From JAFAVZ01 sp036009105 (GTDB lineage Bacteria; Acidobacteriota; Thermoanaerobaculia; Gp7-AA8): a DNA stretch of 64,000 bases. The notes beneath the pieces were generated by a model, which saw only the letters and a program-made list of their open reading frames with translations, was not told where the DNA came from and ran no database searches. Made by a program: the position numbers and the translations under genes. Where the stretch lies: positions 1 through 64,000 of the forward strand of contig DASYMJ010000009.1 in the NCBI GenBank assembly GCA_036009105.1, read 5' to 3'. Each line of letters opens with the position of its first letter. Position 1 is the first letter of the stretch. Positions 25,548-38,300 of this stretch are shown here, piece by piece.

Positions 25548-25659
25548 CTAGAGTGATTTCTTGCCGGCCAGCGCCAGCCGGTGGAACTCCCCCCGGATCG
25601 CCCCCATCCCGATCGGCGCCGCGCACGGATGCACCCGGTTCGTGAGCAGCACCATGAGC
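25548..25659 (-). pseudogene. Remnant of the serine hydrolase gene 3' end, including its old stop
   Basis: Reading on the minus strand from 25659 gives LMVLLTNRVHPCAAP...FHRLALAGKKSL and a TAG at 25548-25550. The first part is identical in protein sequence to the C-terminus of the serine hydrolase at 26109-27152; the last residues AGKKSL and stop are missing from that gene, which now ends in NSETTAAAV. The fragment has no start and is separated from the parent by the HicAB genes, so it is a relic of an insertion or duplication. Confidence 0.9.
25568..25659. repeat. Left copy of a 92-bp direct repeat flanking HicAB
   Basis: This 92-bp segment matches 26141-26232 at 90 of 92 positions. It ends (toward HicA) at CACCATGAGC. 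The two copies bracket a 481-bp segment with the HicAB genes. Confidence 0.93.
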
Positions 25660-25669
25660 GCGGAACCCG

Positions 25670-25891
25670 CTAAAGGAGAGCGAGAAAATCGTCCACTGTC
25701 ATGCCCGCGGCGCGGATGAGCGCGCGGAGGGTGCCGGTGGCGAGCTCTTTGTGCAACGGAATCGCCAGGTTCGCGCGCTGGCCCGCCTTCGTCAAAATGA
25801 GATGGCTTCCGACCTGCCCGGCGACGCTCCAGCCCGCGCGCTGAAACGCCCGAGCGGCGTCACGGCCGGAGATATTGCCCAGAGCGCCCAA
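25670..25891 (-). CDS. hicA: HicA-type toxin (mRNA interferase)
   Basis: The 73-residue protein has the HicA fold signature: SGRDAARAFQRAGWSVAGQVGSH, with the catalytic His at residue 30 in GSH, then LILTK and a LAIPLHKELATGTLRALIRAAG tail. HicA toxins cleave mRNA in the cytoplasm and are held by HicB. TTG at 25891 is the only reasonable start; it lies 3 nt beyond the hicB stop. The module sits inside the former 3' end of a serine hydrolase gene between two 92-bp direct repeats. Confidence 0.9.
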   Translation of the reverse strand: MGALGNISGRDAARAFQRAGWSVAGQVGSHLILTKAGQRANLAIPLHKELATGTLRALIRAAGMTVDDFLALL

Positions 25892-25894
25892 GCT

Positions 25895-26101
25895 TCAGAT
25901 CGCGACGACGATCGGTTGTTCGTCCGCGGCCAGCCCGGCCACGGCTTTCTGATCTTCCGCCCAGAGCCAGCCGACGATTGCCTCTTTGATGTTTTCGAGC
26001 GCTTCCTTTTCATCGTTTCCCTGCGAAACGCAGCCCGGAAGCGCTGGGCACTCGACGACGTACATGCCGTCGGACTCCGACACTTTGACGTGAAAGATCA
26101 T
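25895..26101 (-). CDS. hicB: HicB-type antitoxin
   Basis: The 68-residue protein shows the HicB partial-RNase-H-like fold: VSESDGMYVVECPALPGC, SQGNDEKEALENIKEAI. It lacks the C-terminal DNA-binding helix-turn-helix or RHH domain found in longer HicB proteins, so autoregulation through this protein is doubtful. Its gene precedes hicA, the order seen in one of the two HicAB types. The ATG at 26101 lies 8 nt beyond the new stop of the serine hydrolase gene, so hicBA may now be co-transcribed with it. Confidence 0.88.
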   Translation of the reverse strand: MIFHVKVSESDGMYVVECPALPGCVSQGNDEKEALENIKEAIVGWLWAEDQKAVAGLAADEQPIVVAI

Positions 26102-26108
26102 GGCGGCG

Positions 26109-27152
26109 TTATACAGCGGCTGCCGTGGTTTCGGAATTCCCCAGCGCCAGCCGGTGGAACTCCCCCCGGATCGCCCCCATCCCGATCGGCGCGGCGCACG
26201 GATGCACCCGGTTCGTCAGCAGCACCATGAGCTGCTCGCGCCGCTTGTCGAACCACACGGACGTCCCGGTGAACCCGAAGTGTCCGAACGAGCCCTCGGA
26301 CAGCATGCGCGTCGCGGGGCTGCTGTCGATGCGGAGGTGCCAGCCGAGGCCGCGGTTCTCGCCCAGGCCCTGCGTGTAATTGCGGGTGGCGAGATCGACC
26401 AGCGGCAGCGGCACCAGCTCGCCGCGGATGAACGCCTGGGCGATGCGGAAGACGGCGCGGGCGGTGGCGAAGAGGCCGGCATTGCCGGCCGTGCCGCCCA
26501 GGTGATGCGAGTTGCCGTCGTGCGTCTCGCCCCAGATCAGGCCGTCGCGGAAGCCGGTGATCGGCGCCAGGCCCCGCTCGGCGCACATCTTCCTCTCCCA
26601 CGCCTGCGTCCACTCCGTCGCCGCGATGCGCGGCTTCAACCCGGCCGGCGGGCGGAAGAGGGCATCCTGCAGACCGAGCGGCTGGAAGATCTGCGATTCC
26701 GCCAACGAAAGGTAAGGCCCGAGCGCGAAGTAGAGCAGGAAGAAGTTCAGATCGGAGTAGACCACGCGCGAGCCCGGCTCGTACTCCGGCCCATGCTCGA
26801 GGATCGCGCCGAGCGGATCCTGGTACGCGTACAACGGCAGCCAGGCGCGCAAGCCGGAGGTATGCGTCAGCAGGTCGCGATACCGATAGCCATGAAAGCG
26901 GTCCTCCAAAGAGAGGCCGGACTGCAGAAACAGCGTCGTGGTGATCAAAGCCTTGGTGGTCGACGCGCAGTCATAGATGGTGTCGATGGTGGCGGGCACC
27001 CGGAACGGCACGGCGACCGCGTTTCCGAGCGCCCCGAGGTGCGGCGGACCGGACAAAGGCCCGAAAGCGTACGAGGCCGAGGCGAAGCTTCCCAGCTCGA
27101 TCTCGCGGCGCAGGAAATCGTCGATGGTCACCGCCCGCGGATTGTAGTGCAC
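26109..27152 (-). CDS. Serine hydrolase of the beta-lactamase/class C family
   Basis: Serine penicillin-recognising motifs are visible: CASTTKALI (SxxK with nucleophile Ser and Lys), VYSDLNFFLL (YxN-like, Tyr-Ser-Asp) and FGHFGFTGTS (the third, HxG-type motif). DLLTHTSGL, typical of class C-like esterases and peptidases, lies between. No signal peptide is seen, so a cytoplasmic esterase or amidase role is more likely than resistance. The C-terminal nine residues come from the inserted HicAB segment and replace the ancestral AGKKSL. The start is uncertain: GTG at 27152 opens the frame, and a later GTG (7 codons on) also works. Confidence 0.87.
   Translation of the reverse strand: MHYNPRAVTIDDFLRREIELGSFASASYAFGPLSGPPHLGALGNAVAVPFRVPATIDTIYDCASTTKALITTTLFLQSGLSLEDRFHGYRYRDLLTHTSGLRAWLPLYAYQDPLGAILEHGPEYEPGSRVVYSDLNFFLLYFALGPYLSLAESQIFQPLGLQDALFRPPAGLKPRIAATEWTQAWERKMCAERGLAPITGFRDGLIWGETHDGNSHHLGGTAGNAGLFATARAVFRIAQAFIRGELVPLPLVDLATRNYTQGLGENRGLGWHLRIDSSPATRMLSEGSFGHFGFTGTSVWFDKRREQLMVLLTNRVHPCAAPIGMGAIRGEFHRLALGNSETTAAAV
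26141..26232. repeat. Right copy of the 92-bp direct repeat (within the serine hydrolase gene)
   Basis: This copy encodes the last homologous residues of the serine hydrolase (LLTNRVHPCAAP to HRLALG). It differs from 25568-25659 at two positions (a C/G in GGCGC-GCGC and a G/C in CGT-AGC). Confidence 0.93.
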
Positions 27153-27275
27153 AGGAACGGCTGCGCACGCTCGCTGTCAACGGCGAATATCCCTTGTGGC
27201 TCAGCGGTTTAGAGCGTGCAAATAAGGGTGCTGGATGCCCTCCTCTTTCCTGTTAGCATCCGCACCGTCCAAATC

Positions 27276-30200
27276 ATGCTTCGTCTAGAAAAACTGGAAA
27301 TCCACGGCTTCAAGTCCTTCTACGACCCTGCCCAACTCGCCTTCCCCTCGGCCATGACGGCCGTGGTCGGCCCGAACGGCTGCGGCAAATCGAACATCTG
27401 CGACGCCATCATCTGGGTCCTCGGCGAGAACCGCGCCTCCCACATCCGCGGCGAGACGATGGAAGACGTCATCTTCCAGGGCTCCGCCCGCCGCCGCCCC
27501 CTCTCCATGGGCGAAGTCACCCTCACCCTCGGCACCTCCAACGGCCACAGCGATCATCCCATGGCCGACGAGGGCCGCATCGTGATCAACCGCCGCGTCT
27601 TCCGCACCGGCGAGTCCGAGTTCCGCCTCAACGGCAAACGGGTCCGGATGAAGGACATCTCCGACATCCTGATGGACACCGGCCTGGGCATCCGCAACTA
27701 CTCGGTGATGGAGCAGGGGAAGATCGACCTCATCCTCTCCAACAAGCCGCAGGACCGCCGCCGCCTGATCGAAGAGGCGGCCGGCATCACCAAGTACAAA
27801 ACGAAGCGCCGCGCCGCGGAGCTGAAGCTGGAAGAGACCCAGCAGAACCTGCTCCGCATCGACGACACCCTCTCCGAGGTCACGCGCAACCTCAACTCCC
27901 TCAAGCGCCAGGCCGGCAAGGCCCGCCGCCACAAGGAGCTCTCCGAGCAGCTCTCCACCGCCAAGCGTGCGCTGTACAAAGGCCGGATTGTGCTAGCACA
28001 AACCGAGCAGGAGGCTGCCGGTCAGGCCGTGGCCGAGGCGCAGGCACGAGAGAGCGAGCTCGCCGCGCAGCTCGGCACGGACGAAGCCGAGCTGGCCGAG
28101 ACCCGCACCTTCCACTCCGGCCGCGCCTCGCACGCCTCGAAAGTGCGCGAGGAGATGGCCGGCCTGACCGCGGACGTGGAGCGCCTCCGCTCCTTCCTCC
28201 AGCAGTCCGAAACGAACCTGGGCGACCTGATGCAGCGCATCGAGAACGGCCGCGGCCAGATCGGGCAGCTGGAAGCGGAAGGCGCCGAACAGCAGCAGCT
28301 GCTCGATGAAAAGACGCAGCAGCTGGAGGCCGCGCGCGGCGAGCGCAACCGCCTGCGCGAGATCGCCGACCAGCTGGAGCGCGACCGGCAGGAGAAGTCG
28401 GATTCGGTGCGCCAGCACGAGAAGTCGCTGGCCGATGCGCGCGAGGCGCTCATGCGCACCATCGCCCGCATCTCCGAGTCGCGCAACCAGGTGCACCAGA
28501 TCGAGATCGCCGTCGAAAAGTGCGAGTTCTATCTCTCCAAGCTGACCGAGAGCGCCCGCCGCGCGCTGGAGCATCGGGACGGCGCGAAGGCGACGGTCAA
28601 CGACTGGAACGAGCGGGTGGCCGAGGCCGAGCAGGCCCTGCTCGAAGCGCAGCAGACCGCGCGCGAGGCCATTCAACTCCGCGACGAGCTCACCCGGCGC
28701 CGAGACGGCATGCGCGACTCGCTCGCTTCGACGCGCGACCGCGTCTCGCAGATGAGCTATAAGATCGACTCGCTGCGCACGCTCCTCACCTCGCTGGAAG
28801 CGCAGGATGAAGACGTCCGCCGCGCCGTCCTGGAGCTGATCCCGAACGCCACCTCGGCCGCCGAGGCCGTCCGCGCCGCGGAAGGTTTCGAAGCGGCCCT
28901 CGATACGCTGCTGCGCGAGCTCGCCAAGGCCTCCGTGGTGGACACCGCCGAGACCGCCATCGAAGCGGTCTCCCGTCTGCGCGAGCGCGGCGCGGGCCGC
29001 GGCGCCTTCATCACGCTCGATTACGAAGCAGCCGGCGAAGGGACGCGTCGCGGAGACGCGGCGTTCTCCATCGTCGGCGAAGGCCCCATCGCCGATGCCG
29101 TCCGCGCCGCCATCCCCGAGGCGTACATCGTGGGCGATCTGCGCGAGGCGACGGTGCGCGCGAAGGAACGGCCGCACGCGACCTTCGTCACCCTGGACGG
29201 CGACGTCGTCCGCGGCCCGCTCATCATCGGCGGCAAGACGGAAGGCGCAACGCCGGGCGTCTTTTCCATCAAGCGCCAGCTCTCCGATCTGGAGCAGGCC
29301 CTCGGCTCGGAAGAGACGCGCGCCAGCGGCATCGCCGCCCAGCTGCAGACGGTGGAAGAGGAGCTGCGCGCTGCTGACGACGCGCGCATCCTGGCCGAGG
29401 AACGGGCGCGCGGCGCGGAGCAGGAGCTGCGCGAGCGGCGCACCGAGCGCGAGCGCGCCGGCACCGAGCTGCAGCGCTTCGACCGCGAGCTCGCCGCCGC
29501 CTCGGAAGAGCAGACGTTGTACGCCGAGGAGAAGGAACAGCTCCTCGCCCGGAAGAACGCGGCGATCGACGACCTGCGCCAGCTGGAAGAGAAAGAGCAG
29601 GCCCTGCACGAGCAGATCCGCCTGCACGAGGAGGAGCTCGGCACCTCGCGCGCGGCCTTCGAGGAAGTGACGGAAGTCGCCTCCAAGGCGCGGGTCGACG
29701 TGGAGACGGCGGCCGGCAACGTGAACTCCATCCAGCGCGAGCACGAGAACCTCTCCCGCATCGTCCTCTCCCTCGGCGCGCGCGCCACGCAGCTGCAGCA
29801 GGAGCTGGAGTCGCTGGCCCGCAAGCGCGCGGACACGGAAGTGGCGGTGGAGAACGCGCGCGGCCAGCTCGACGCCTCCCTGCAGAAATTGCACGAGCTG
29901 TCCGAGGCTCGGGTGTCTTTGGAAGCCGAGGTTGCGGACCTCGCCGTCCGCGTGCAGGAGCTCGATGCGCGCGCCATCGTCTCGCGCGAGCAGTGGAACA
30001 CGGCCAAGGACGCGCTGTTCGAGTCCGAGCGGCGCCGCGACCGCGCCGCCTCCGCCTTCGAGCTGCTGCGCGAGCAGATCTCGCTCGATCTGCATGCCGG
30101 CATCGACGCGCTGGCCGAGGTCGAGCCGCCCTCTTCCGATGATGCGCGCGCGTGGCTGGAAGCCGAGGTGGCCAGGGTCGCCGATCAGATCGAGAAGATC

Positions 30201-30803
30201 GGACCGGTGAACGTGCTCGCCATCGATGAGCATCAGGAGCTGGAGCAGCGCGAGTCGTTCCTCCGCACGCAGCGCGACGACCTGGTGCAGGCCATCGAGT
30301 CGCTGCGCCAGACCATCCGCAAGATCAACATCACCTCCCGCGAGCTGTTCCGCGAGGCGTTCAACGCCGTGAACGACTGGTTCGGCCAGCTCTTCACCTC
30401 CCTCTTCGGCGGCGGCGCGGCGCGCATGCAGCTGCTCGACGAGGACGACGTGCTGGAGTCGGGCATCGAGCTGGCGGCCCAGCCGCCGGGCAAGAAGAAC
30501 CAGTCCATCGCGCTGCTCTCGGGCGGCGAGCGGGCCCTCACCGCGCTCGCCCTTTTGTTCGCCATCTTCCGCTACAAGCCGTCGCCCTTCTGCATCCTGG
30601 ACGAGGTCGACGCGCCGCTGGACGAGGTGAACAACGAACGCTTCGTCCGCCTGGTGCGGGACATGTCCCGCGACACGCAATTCATCGTCATCACCCACTC
30701 CCGACGCACCATGGAGGCGGCCGACGCGCTGTACGGCGTGACGATGGAAGAAGCGGGCTGCTCGCGCCTGGTCTCGGTGCAGTTCGCGGACATGGAGGGT
30801 TAG
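27276..30803 (+). CDS. smc: Chromosome segregation protein SMC
   Basis: The protein has the full SMC layout: Walker A GPNGCGKSN (residues 32-40), about 200 residues of head, a first long coiled coil, a hinge (about 515-650 with GRGAFITLDYEA and GEGPIADAVRAAIPEAYIVG), a second coiled coil, then the signature LLSGGERALTALAL and Walker B FCILDEVDAPLDE near the C-terminus. It forms a ring-shaped ATPase dimer that organises and helps separate the chromosome. The length of 1175 residues is standard. The ATG at 27276 starts with LRLEKLEIHGFKSF, the usual N-terminus. Partners ScpA and ScpB are not in the window. It is followed directly, with two TAG codons, by a SNF2 helicase gene in the same frame. 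Confidence 0.97.
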   Translation: MLRLEKLEIHGFKSFYDPAQLAFPSAMTAVVGPNGCGKSNICDAIIWVLGENRASHIRGETMEDVIFQGSARRRPLSMGEVTLTLGTSNGHSDHPMADEGRIVINRRVFRTGESEFRLNGKRVRMKDISDILMDTGLGIRNYSVMEQGKIDLILSNKPQDRRRLIEEAAGITKYKTKRRAAELKLEETQQNLLRIDDTLSEVTRNLNSLKRQAGKARRHKELSEQLSTAKRALYKGRIVLAQTEQEAAGQAVAEAQARESELAAQLGTDEAELAETRTFHSGRASHASKVREEMAGLTADVERLRSFLQQSETNLGDLMQRIENGRGQIGQLEAEGAEQQQLLDEKTQQLEAARGERNRLREIADQLERDRQEKSDSVRQHEKSLADAREALMRTIARISESRNQVHQIEIAVEKCEFYLSKLTESARRALEHRDGAKATVNDWNERVAEAEQALLEAQQTAREAIQLRDELTRRRDGMRDSLASTRDRVSQMSYKIDSLRTLLTSLEAQDEDVRRAVLELIPNATSAAEAVRAAEGFEAALDTLLRELAKASVVDTAETAIEAVSRLRERGAGRGAFITLDYEAAGEGTRRGDAAFSIVGEGPIADAVRAAIPEAYIVGDLREATVRAKERPHATFVTLDGDVVRGPLIIGGKTEGATPGVFSIKRQLSDLEQALGSEETRASGIAAQLQTVEEELRAADDARILAEERARGAEQELRERRTERERAGTELQRFDRELAAASEEQTLYAEEKEQLLARKNAAIDDLRQLEEKEQALHEQIRLHEEELGTSRAAFEEVTEVASKARVDVETAAGNVNSIQREHENLSRIVLSLGARATQLQQELESLARKRADTEVAVENARGQLDASLQKLHELSEARVSLEAEVADLAVRVQELDARAIVSREQWNTAKDALFESERRRDRAASAFELLREQISLDLHAGIDALAEVEPPSSDDARAWLEAEVARVADQIEKIGPVNVLAIDEHQELEQRESFLRTQRDDLVQAIESLRQTIRKINITSRELFREAFNAVNDWFGQLFTSLFGGGAARMQLLDEDDVLESGIELAAQPPGKKNQSIALLSGGERALTALALLFAIFRYKPSPFCILDEVDAPLDEVNNERFVRLVRDMSRDTQFIVITHSRRTMEAADALYGVTMEEAGCSRLVSVQFADMEG

Positions 30804-30806
30804 TAG

Positions 30807-33974
<3,168 letters not shown>

Positions 33975-33976
33975 AC

Positions 33977-34003
33977 CCTTCTCCCCGCCGGGCGGGGAGA
34001 AGG
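33977..34003. repeat. Short palindrome of the same family after the SNF2 stop
   Basis: CCTTCTCCCCGCC and GGCGGGGAGAAGG form a perfect 13-bp stem around one base. It is 2 nt past the SNF2 stop and 26 nt before the convergent anti-sigma-like stop, so it may act as a bidirectional transcription barrier; it corresponds to the inner stem of the family without the outer arms. Confidence 0.85.
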
Positions 34004-34029
34004 TGCGGAAGGCGGACGAGAGGCACCGT

Positions 34030-34785
34030 TCACGGCACCGTGAGGGAGTACGTCGCCAACTGCTCCTCGCGCGTGCCGTCGATGCCGTACAACACGACCT
34101 GGTGCTTGCCGGATTTGAGGAACGCGCGGGGGACGAGGATGGCGAAGGTGTCGTCGTCGCGAAGATGCAGCGGCTCGCTCGTCCAGATCACCGCGCCGCT
34201 CTCGTTGCGGATGCGCAGCCGATAGCCGTCCATCGACTCGGAGCCCACCAGGGGGGCCACGAGCATGGTCGAGTCGGCGTTCGGCGCGAGCCTGACCGGC
34301 CGGTGCGGGCGGCCGCGCTGCCCGTCCGGCATCAGCACGACGTATTCGGACGCCGCGCGCGGCCTGGCCAGCTCGGCCTGCAGACGGTGCGCGCTCCACC
34401 GGGCCTGCCCGAGCAGGCCGCCGATGGCGAGTACGAGCGCCGCCGCGATCGCCAGCGATGCCCGCCGCCAGAACTGCACGACGCTGCCTCCATCGCCATG
34501 AATGCTGCGGCGCAGCTCCGTCCAGCGGCGGGTCAGCTCTTCCGGCGGCAGGTGACCGTCCTCTCCCGGCGCGGCGTCCTCCTCGGGCAACGGCGCGGTC
34601 AGGGCGTGCGCGAGCTCGGGATGGAGCACCAGCAGGCGGCGCACGCGCTCTTCGTCTTCTGGCGAGAGCTCGCCGCGCGTGTAGGCGAGCATCTCTTCGA
34701 CCGTCGGCGGGTCGCCGAGCGGGTGTTGCTGATCCACATCGAGCAGCTCGTGCTGGATGGTATCCCAATCCGATTTCGTGATCAT
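34030..34785 (-). CDS. Single-pass membrane protein, putative anti-sigma factor (paralogue of 44643-45290)
   Basis: The N-terminal cytoplasmic part contains PPTVEEMLAYTRGELSPEDE and RVRRLLVLHPELAHALT, one membrane helix (ASLAIAAALVLAIGGLLGQ, about 108-128) and a C-terminal beta-rich domain (YRLRIRNESGAVIWTSEPLHL, TFAILVPRAFLKSGKHQVVLYG). It lacks the HxxxCxxC zinc motif of ZAS anti-sigma factors, so the anti-sigma role rests on position: it follows the ECF sigma gene with an ATGA overlap. The external domain may sense a signal. The protein at 44643 has the same PPT-EEV-AY-RGEL segment, helix and external domain type, so the pairs are paralogous. Confidence 0.8.
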   Translation of the reverse strand: MITKSDWDTIQHELLDVDQQHPLGDPPTVEEMLAYTRGELSPEDEERVRRLLVLHPELAHALTAPLPEEDAAPGEDGHLPPEELTRRWTELRRSIHGDGGSVVQFWRRASLAIAAALVLAIGGLLGQARWSAHRLQAELARPRAASEYVVLMPDGQRGRPHRPVRLAPNADSTMLVAPLVGSESMDGYRLRIRNESGAVIWTSEPLHLRDDDTFAILVPRAFLKSGKHQVVLYGIDGTREEQLATYSLTVP

Positions 34786-35333
34786 CGATCGTCTCCCAGC
34801 CGCGCGCGGAGGTGTTTCTTCGCGTCTCGCAGCCGCGACTTGACCGCGTCGACGCTGACTCGCAGCGTCTCCGCGATCTGCGTGTACTTCAATCCCTGAA
34901 CCCACAGCCGCAGAACCTGCTGCTGCCCTTCCGTGAGCTCGGCCACGGCCTGCCGTACGCGGTTTCGCCGAAGCGTCTGATGCTCGCGCTCCGCATAATC
35001 GGGCTCCTCCGGCGCAGCGAGCTCGAATGCAAGATCCGGATCGTCGAGGTCGACGTGCAGCCCATTGCGCTTGCCGGTCAGCCGGGCCCGGATGCGATTG
35101 AGCAGAAGCCGGCGCGCCGTCACCTGCAGAAATGACCAGACCGCCTCGGTTTCACCCCGGAATTGCGGCATGTGCTCATAGAAACGCTTGAAGGTGTCCT
35201 GGGCGAGATCGTGCGCTTCGTCGTCCGCTACCTTGGAGGAGCGATACAGCCGCCACACCCGCGCATAATACTTTCGGTAAATCGCCTCGAACAATTCGTC
35301 GCGACTCCCGCCGCCGGCCTTCCAAATCGTCAT
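34782..35333 (-). CDS. ECF RNA polymerase sigma factor (first copy)
   Basis: Region 2 (FEAIYRKYYARVWRLYRSSK, DLAQDTFKRFYEHM) and region 4 (GQQQVLRLWVQGLKYTQIAETLRVSVDAVKSRLRDAK) are typical for extracytoplasmic-function sigma factors, and the length (183 residues) fits. It should bind core RNA polymerase and direct it to its own set of promoters when released by the membrane partner encoded downstream. It diverges from the CHAT-TPR gene with only 42 bp between start codons, so it probably controls that operon. The sigma at 44045 is a more distant relative with the same arrangement. Confidence 0.92.
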   Translation of the reverse strand: MTIWKAGGGSRDELFEAIYRKYYARVWRLYRSSKVADDEAHDLAQDTFKRFYEHMPQFRGETEAVWSFLQVTARRLLLNRIRARLTGKRNGLHVDLDDPDLAFELAAPEEPDYAEREHQTLRRNRVRQAVAELTEGQQQVLRLWVQGLKYTQIAETLRVSVDAVKSRLRDAKKHLRARLGDDR

Positions 35334-35375
35334 CGTCCGATCCTGTGCCCGCGAAACGCGTATCGTTGCTGATGC

Positions 35376-38300
35376 ATGAAGAAACTCGTCGTCATGGCCA
35401 TGGCCCTGTGCAGCTTCTCAATCGGCTGCCATAGGGAAGACACGAAAGCAGCGGCGGTGTGGCGGACGGTGGAGCCGCGGCTGACGGCCGCCACGAAATG
35501 GCAACCGTGCACCCGCCCTCAATGCGGCGCCGGGCCCTCCGCATCCATTGCGAGCACCTGTACTGTCGATATCCGCACCCACGAGCAGGCCCTGTACGCC
35601 ATTGCGCATCAGCCGGAATGCCTCGGATCGGCGATCGACGTGTTGAGCCGTCTCGCGAAGCACGATCTACGCGCCCGAAGCGACCTCGCCGCGGCGTATT
35701 ACGTCCGCGCGCAGGTGGAGGACCGCCCGATTTACCTGCTGATGGCCTGGGAGCAGATCAAAGACCTGCCCGGCCTGCCCGAGGCGCAATTCAATGTTGC
35801 GTTGATTCAGGAGAAGCTGGGCCGTACGGAGGATGCAAGGCGCTCCTGGGATGCATACCGTGCGCGCGACGTCTCGCCATGGGGGAATGAGGCCCGCCAG
35901 CACGGCGACCGGTTGAACGAGGAGTTGCGCCATGCGGCGTACAAGGAGTGGCCGGTCAATCGGCGCCTGTTGCGCGCGGCTCTTGCCGGCCAGGACCACG
36001 CCAGGGTAGTGAGCCTGATCCGCGCGTTTCCCACTCCGGCGCAGACGTATCTGGAGGACGAGGTCATCCCGCAATGGGCAGCCTCCGGTGCCCAAAAGGA
36101 TCTGGACGCCGCAAGACTGCTGGCCGAGGCGGTGTCGGAGGTACAGCAGGACCCATTCGCCAGGGACGTCGTCGCGGCCATTACCAATGCATCCGATCGG
36201 AGCGTATTGAGGAATGCGCACAAGGCGTATGCAAGGGCGCGACGGGCGGAGCGTGGATTCGACAGAAAGAACGCGCTCGCGCGTTATGACAGAGCGGTGA
36301 CGCTGCTCACCCGCGGGCATAGTCCCTTGCGGTTCAACGCGGAGCTCGGACTGGCAGTCAATCGCTTCCTCGAGAAAAAGGGACGGCCTGAAGGTGCGCT
36401 GGAACGCCTGAAACGCGAAATTCCGTCCATTTACCCGCACACCGCGGCACGGGTCATGGCCACCGTCGCGTTCGCGCAGAACTTCAGTGGCAATCACCTC
36501 GGGGCTCGCGAGCAGTACGAGAGGGCAACGAACGCCTACAGGCGCCTGCACGACTACGAGTACATGACTGCAGTGCAGAGCGCCGCGTCCGGCGTCTCCC
36601 TGGAACTCGGCGACAAAGAGCGCGCCTGGCACGAAGCTTTGGAGACGAACGAGCACGCCGCGGAGATCGCCGACCCGCGCCGCCGCCATGTTCGCCTGGG
36701 GGCGCTCTCCGATGCCGCACAGGCGCTCGGGCATCCCGATGTCGCGCTGCTCTATCAAAGCGAAGCGGTCGAAGCCATGCAGCAGGAGCTGGTCAACGAG
36801 CCCGTTCAGAACCTGGATGTGATCCAGGGACTGCAGCATCACTTGAGCGTTGCGCTGCGGAATCGGGCCAAGGTCAGGCTTGCGCTTGACCCCGAACAGC
36901 GCGAGAAGGCCTCCGCTGATCTCAGGGACGCTTTAGGTCTGGTGGAGACCAAAGAGGACGCGGACACACAGAACAGCAGGGACCTTCGATCGAGCATCTA
37001 TACGGTGGAAGGCTCGCAGCTTCTGCGCGCCGACCCGCAAGGCGCGGTCAAAGCCTTCACCAAGGCCATCGAGCTGCTGCCGGAAAACGAGCTGCCGAAC
37101 CTCCGCACCTCGCTGCTCACCCGGCGCGCAAGAGCGTTCCGGCTGGCCAAACATCCGAAGGAAGCCGAAGCCGACCTGGAAGCGGCGCTTGCGGAGTTGG
37201 ATCGCGAGGAAGCGATTCAGCTGGAGAACCGGCGCAGTGGAAAAGAAGAGGAGATCTGGAGCTTATTTTTTGAACGCTTTCAAGACACCTATCGGGAGCT
37301 GATCGACCTGCTCGCCGCGCGTGGCCAATACGAACAAGCGTTCGCCTATGCCGAGCGAGCGAAGGCTTTCGAGCCGCTCGATCTCATTCTTCACCTCCCC
37401 TATGCGCCGCAACGATTCCGGGAGTTGACGAAAGGCCGTGAGCCGATCGCATTGCACGAGATTCAGGCCGCTTTGCCGGCGGAGACGTACCTCCTGGAGT
37501 ACTCCGTGCTGGAGGACAGGACCATCGTCTGGATCATCGGCCGGCGGTTGTCCCGTTGGATGTCGCTCCCCGTGGGCCGCAATGAAATCGCCTCGTGGCG
37601 CGCGAGAATCCAGGAGGCGGTCGAGCAATCCGACGACCATGGTCTCAAGAGCAATCTGGCATTGGCTTACGACGGATTGTTGCAGGAGCCGTGGAAGCTG
37701 ATTCCGAAAACGGCGAGCCGTGAACCGCGGATCGTGATCATTCCGGACGGCGAGATGCGCGGGCTGCCGTTCAATGCGCTGCGACATCCCATCAGGGGCT
37801 ACTTCGTCGAACACGCGATCGTCAGCGTCCACGGCAGCGCCACGCTTTATGTTTTCTCCTTGTTGCGCGACGGCGAGTTGAAGACGGGCAATGCGTCCGC
37901 GCTGCTGATCGGTGATCCGGAATTCGACGCGACCCTTCGAGAGGCCAGGGAGCTGCTCCGCCTCCGCGGTGCGCGAAACGAGGTAAACAACATCAGCCAG
38001 TTCTACGCGCCGAACGCCACGGTGAGAAAAGACAAGGACGCCACAATTGCTGATTTCCTACAAAGAGCAGTCCATAGCGAGATCATCCACATCGCGGCGC
38101 ACGGCGTGGTCGATGAGGAGCACCCTTCCAGGTCGGCAATCCTGCTGGCCAGGACGGCCACCGACTCCGGCAGGCTCGACGCGCAGACGCTCTCCGGATT
38201 GCGCCTGAAGCTGGCGCGGCTCGTCGTGCTGGCCAGTTGCAGCAGCGCGGGCGGCGTTCCTGTAGGTCCGGAAGGAGTCGCGCCGCTGGTGCGGCCATTC

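Noticed and set aside
25294..25626. 110-codon minus frame spanning the serine hydrolase remnant
   Set aside because: It runs through the remnant in a different frame and into the Cys-rich gene; no start context or domain.
26109..27152. Serine hydrolase as an antibiotic-resistance beta-lactamase
   Set aside because: No signal peptide and the motif set fits class C-like esterases or peptidases equally well; resistance cannot be claimed.
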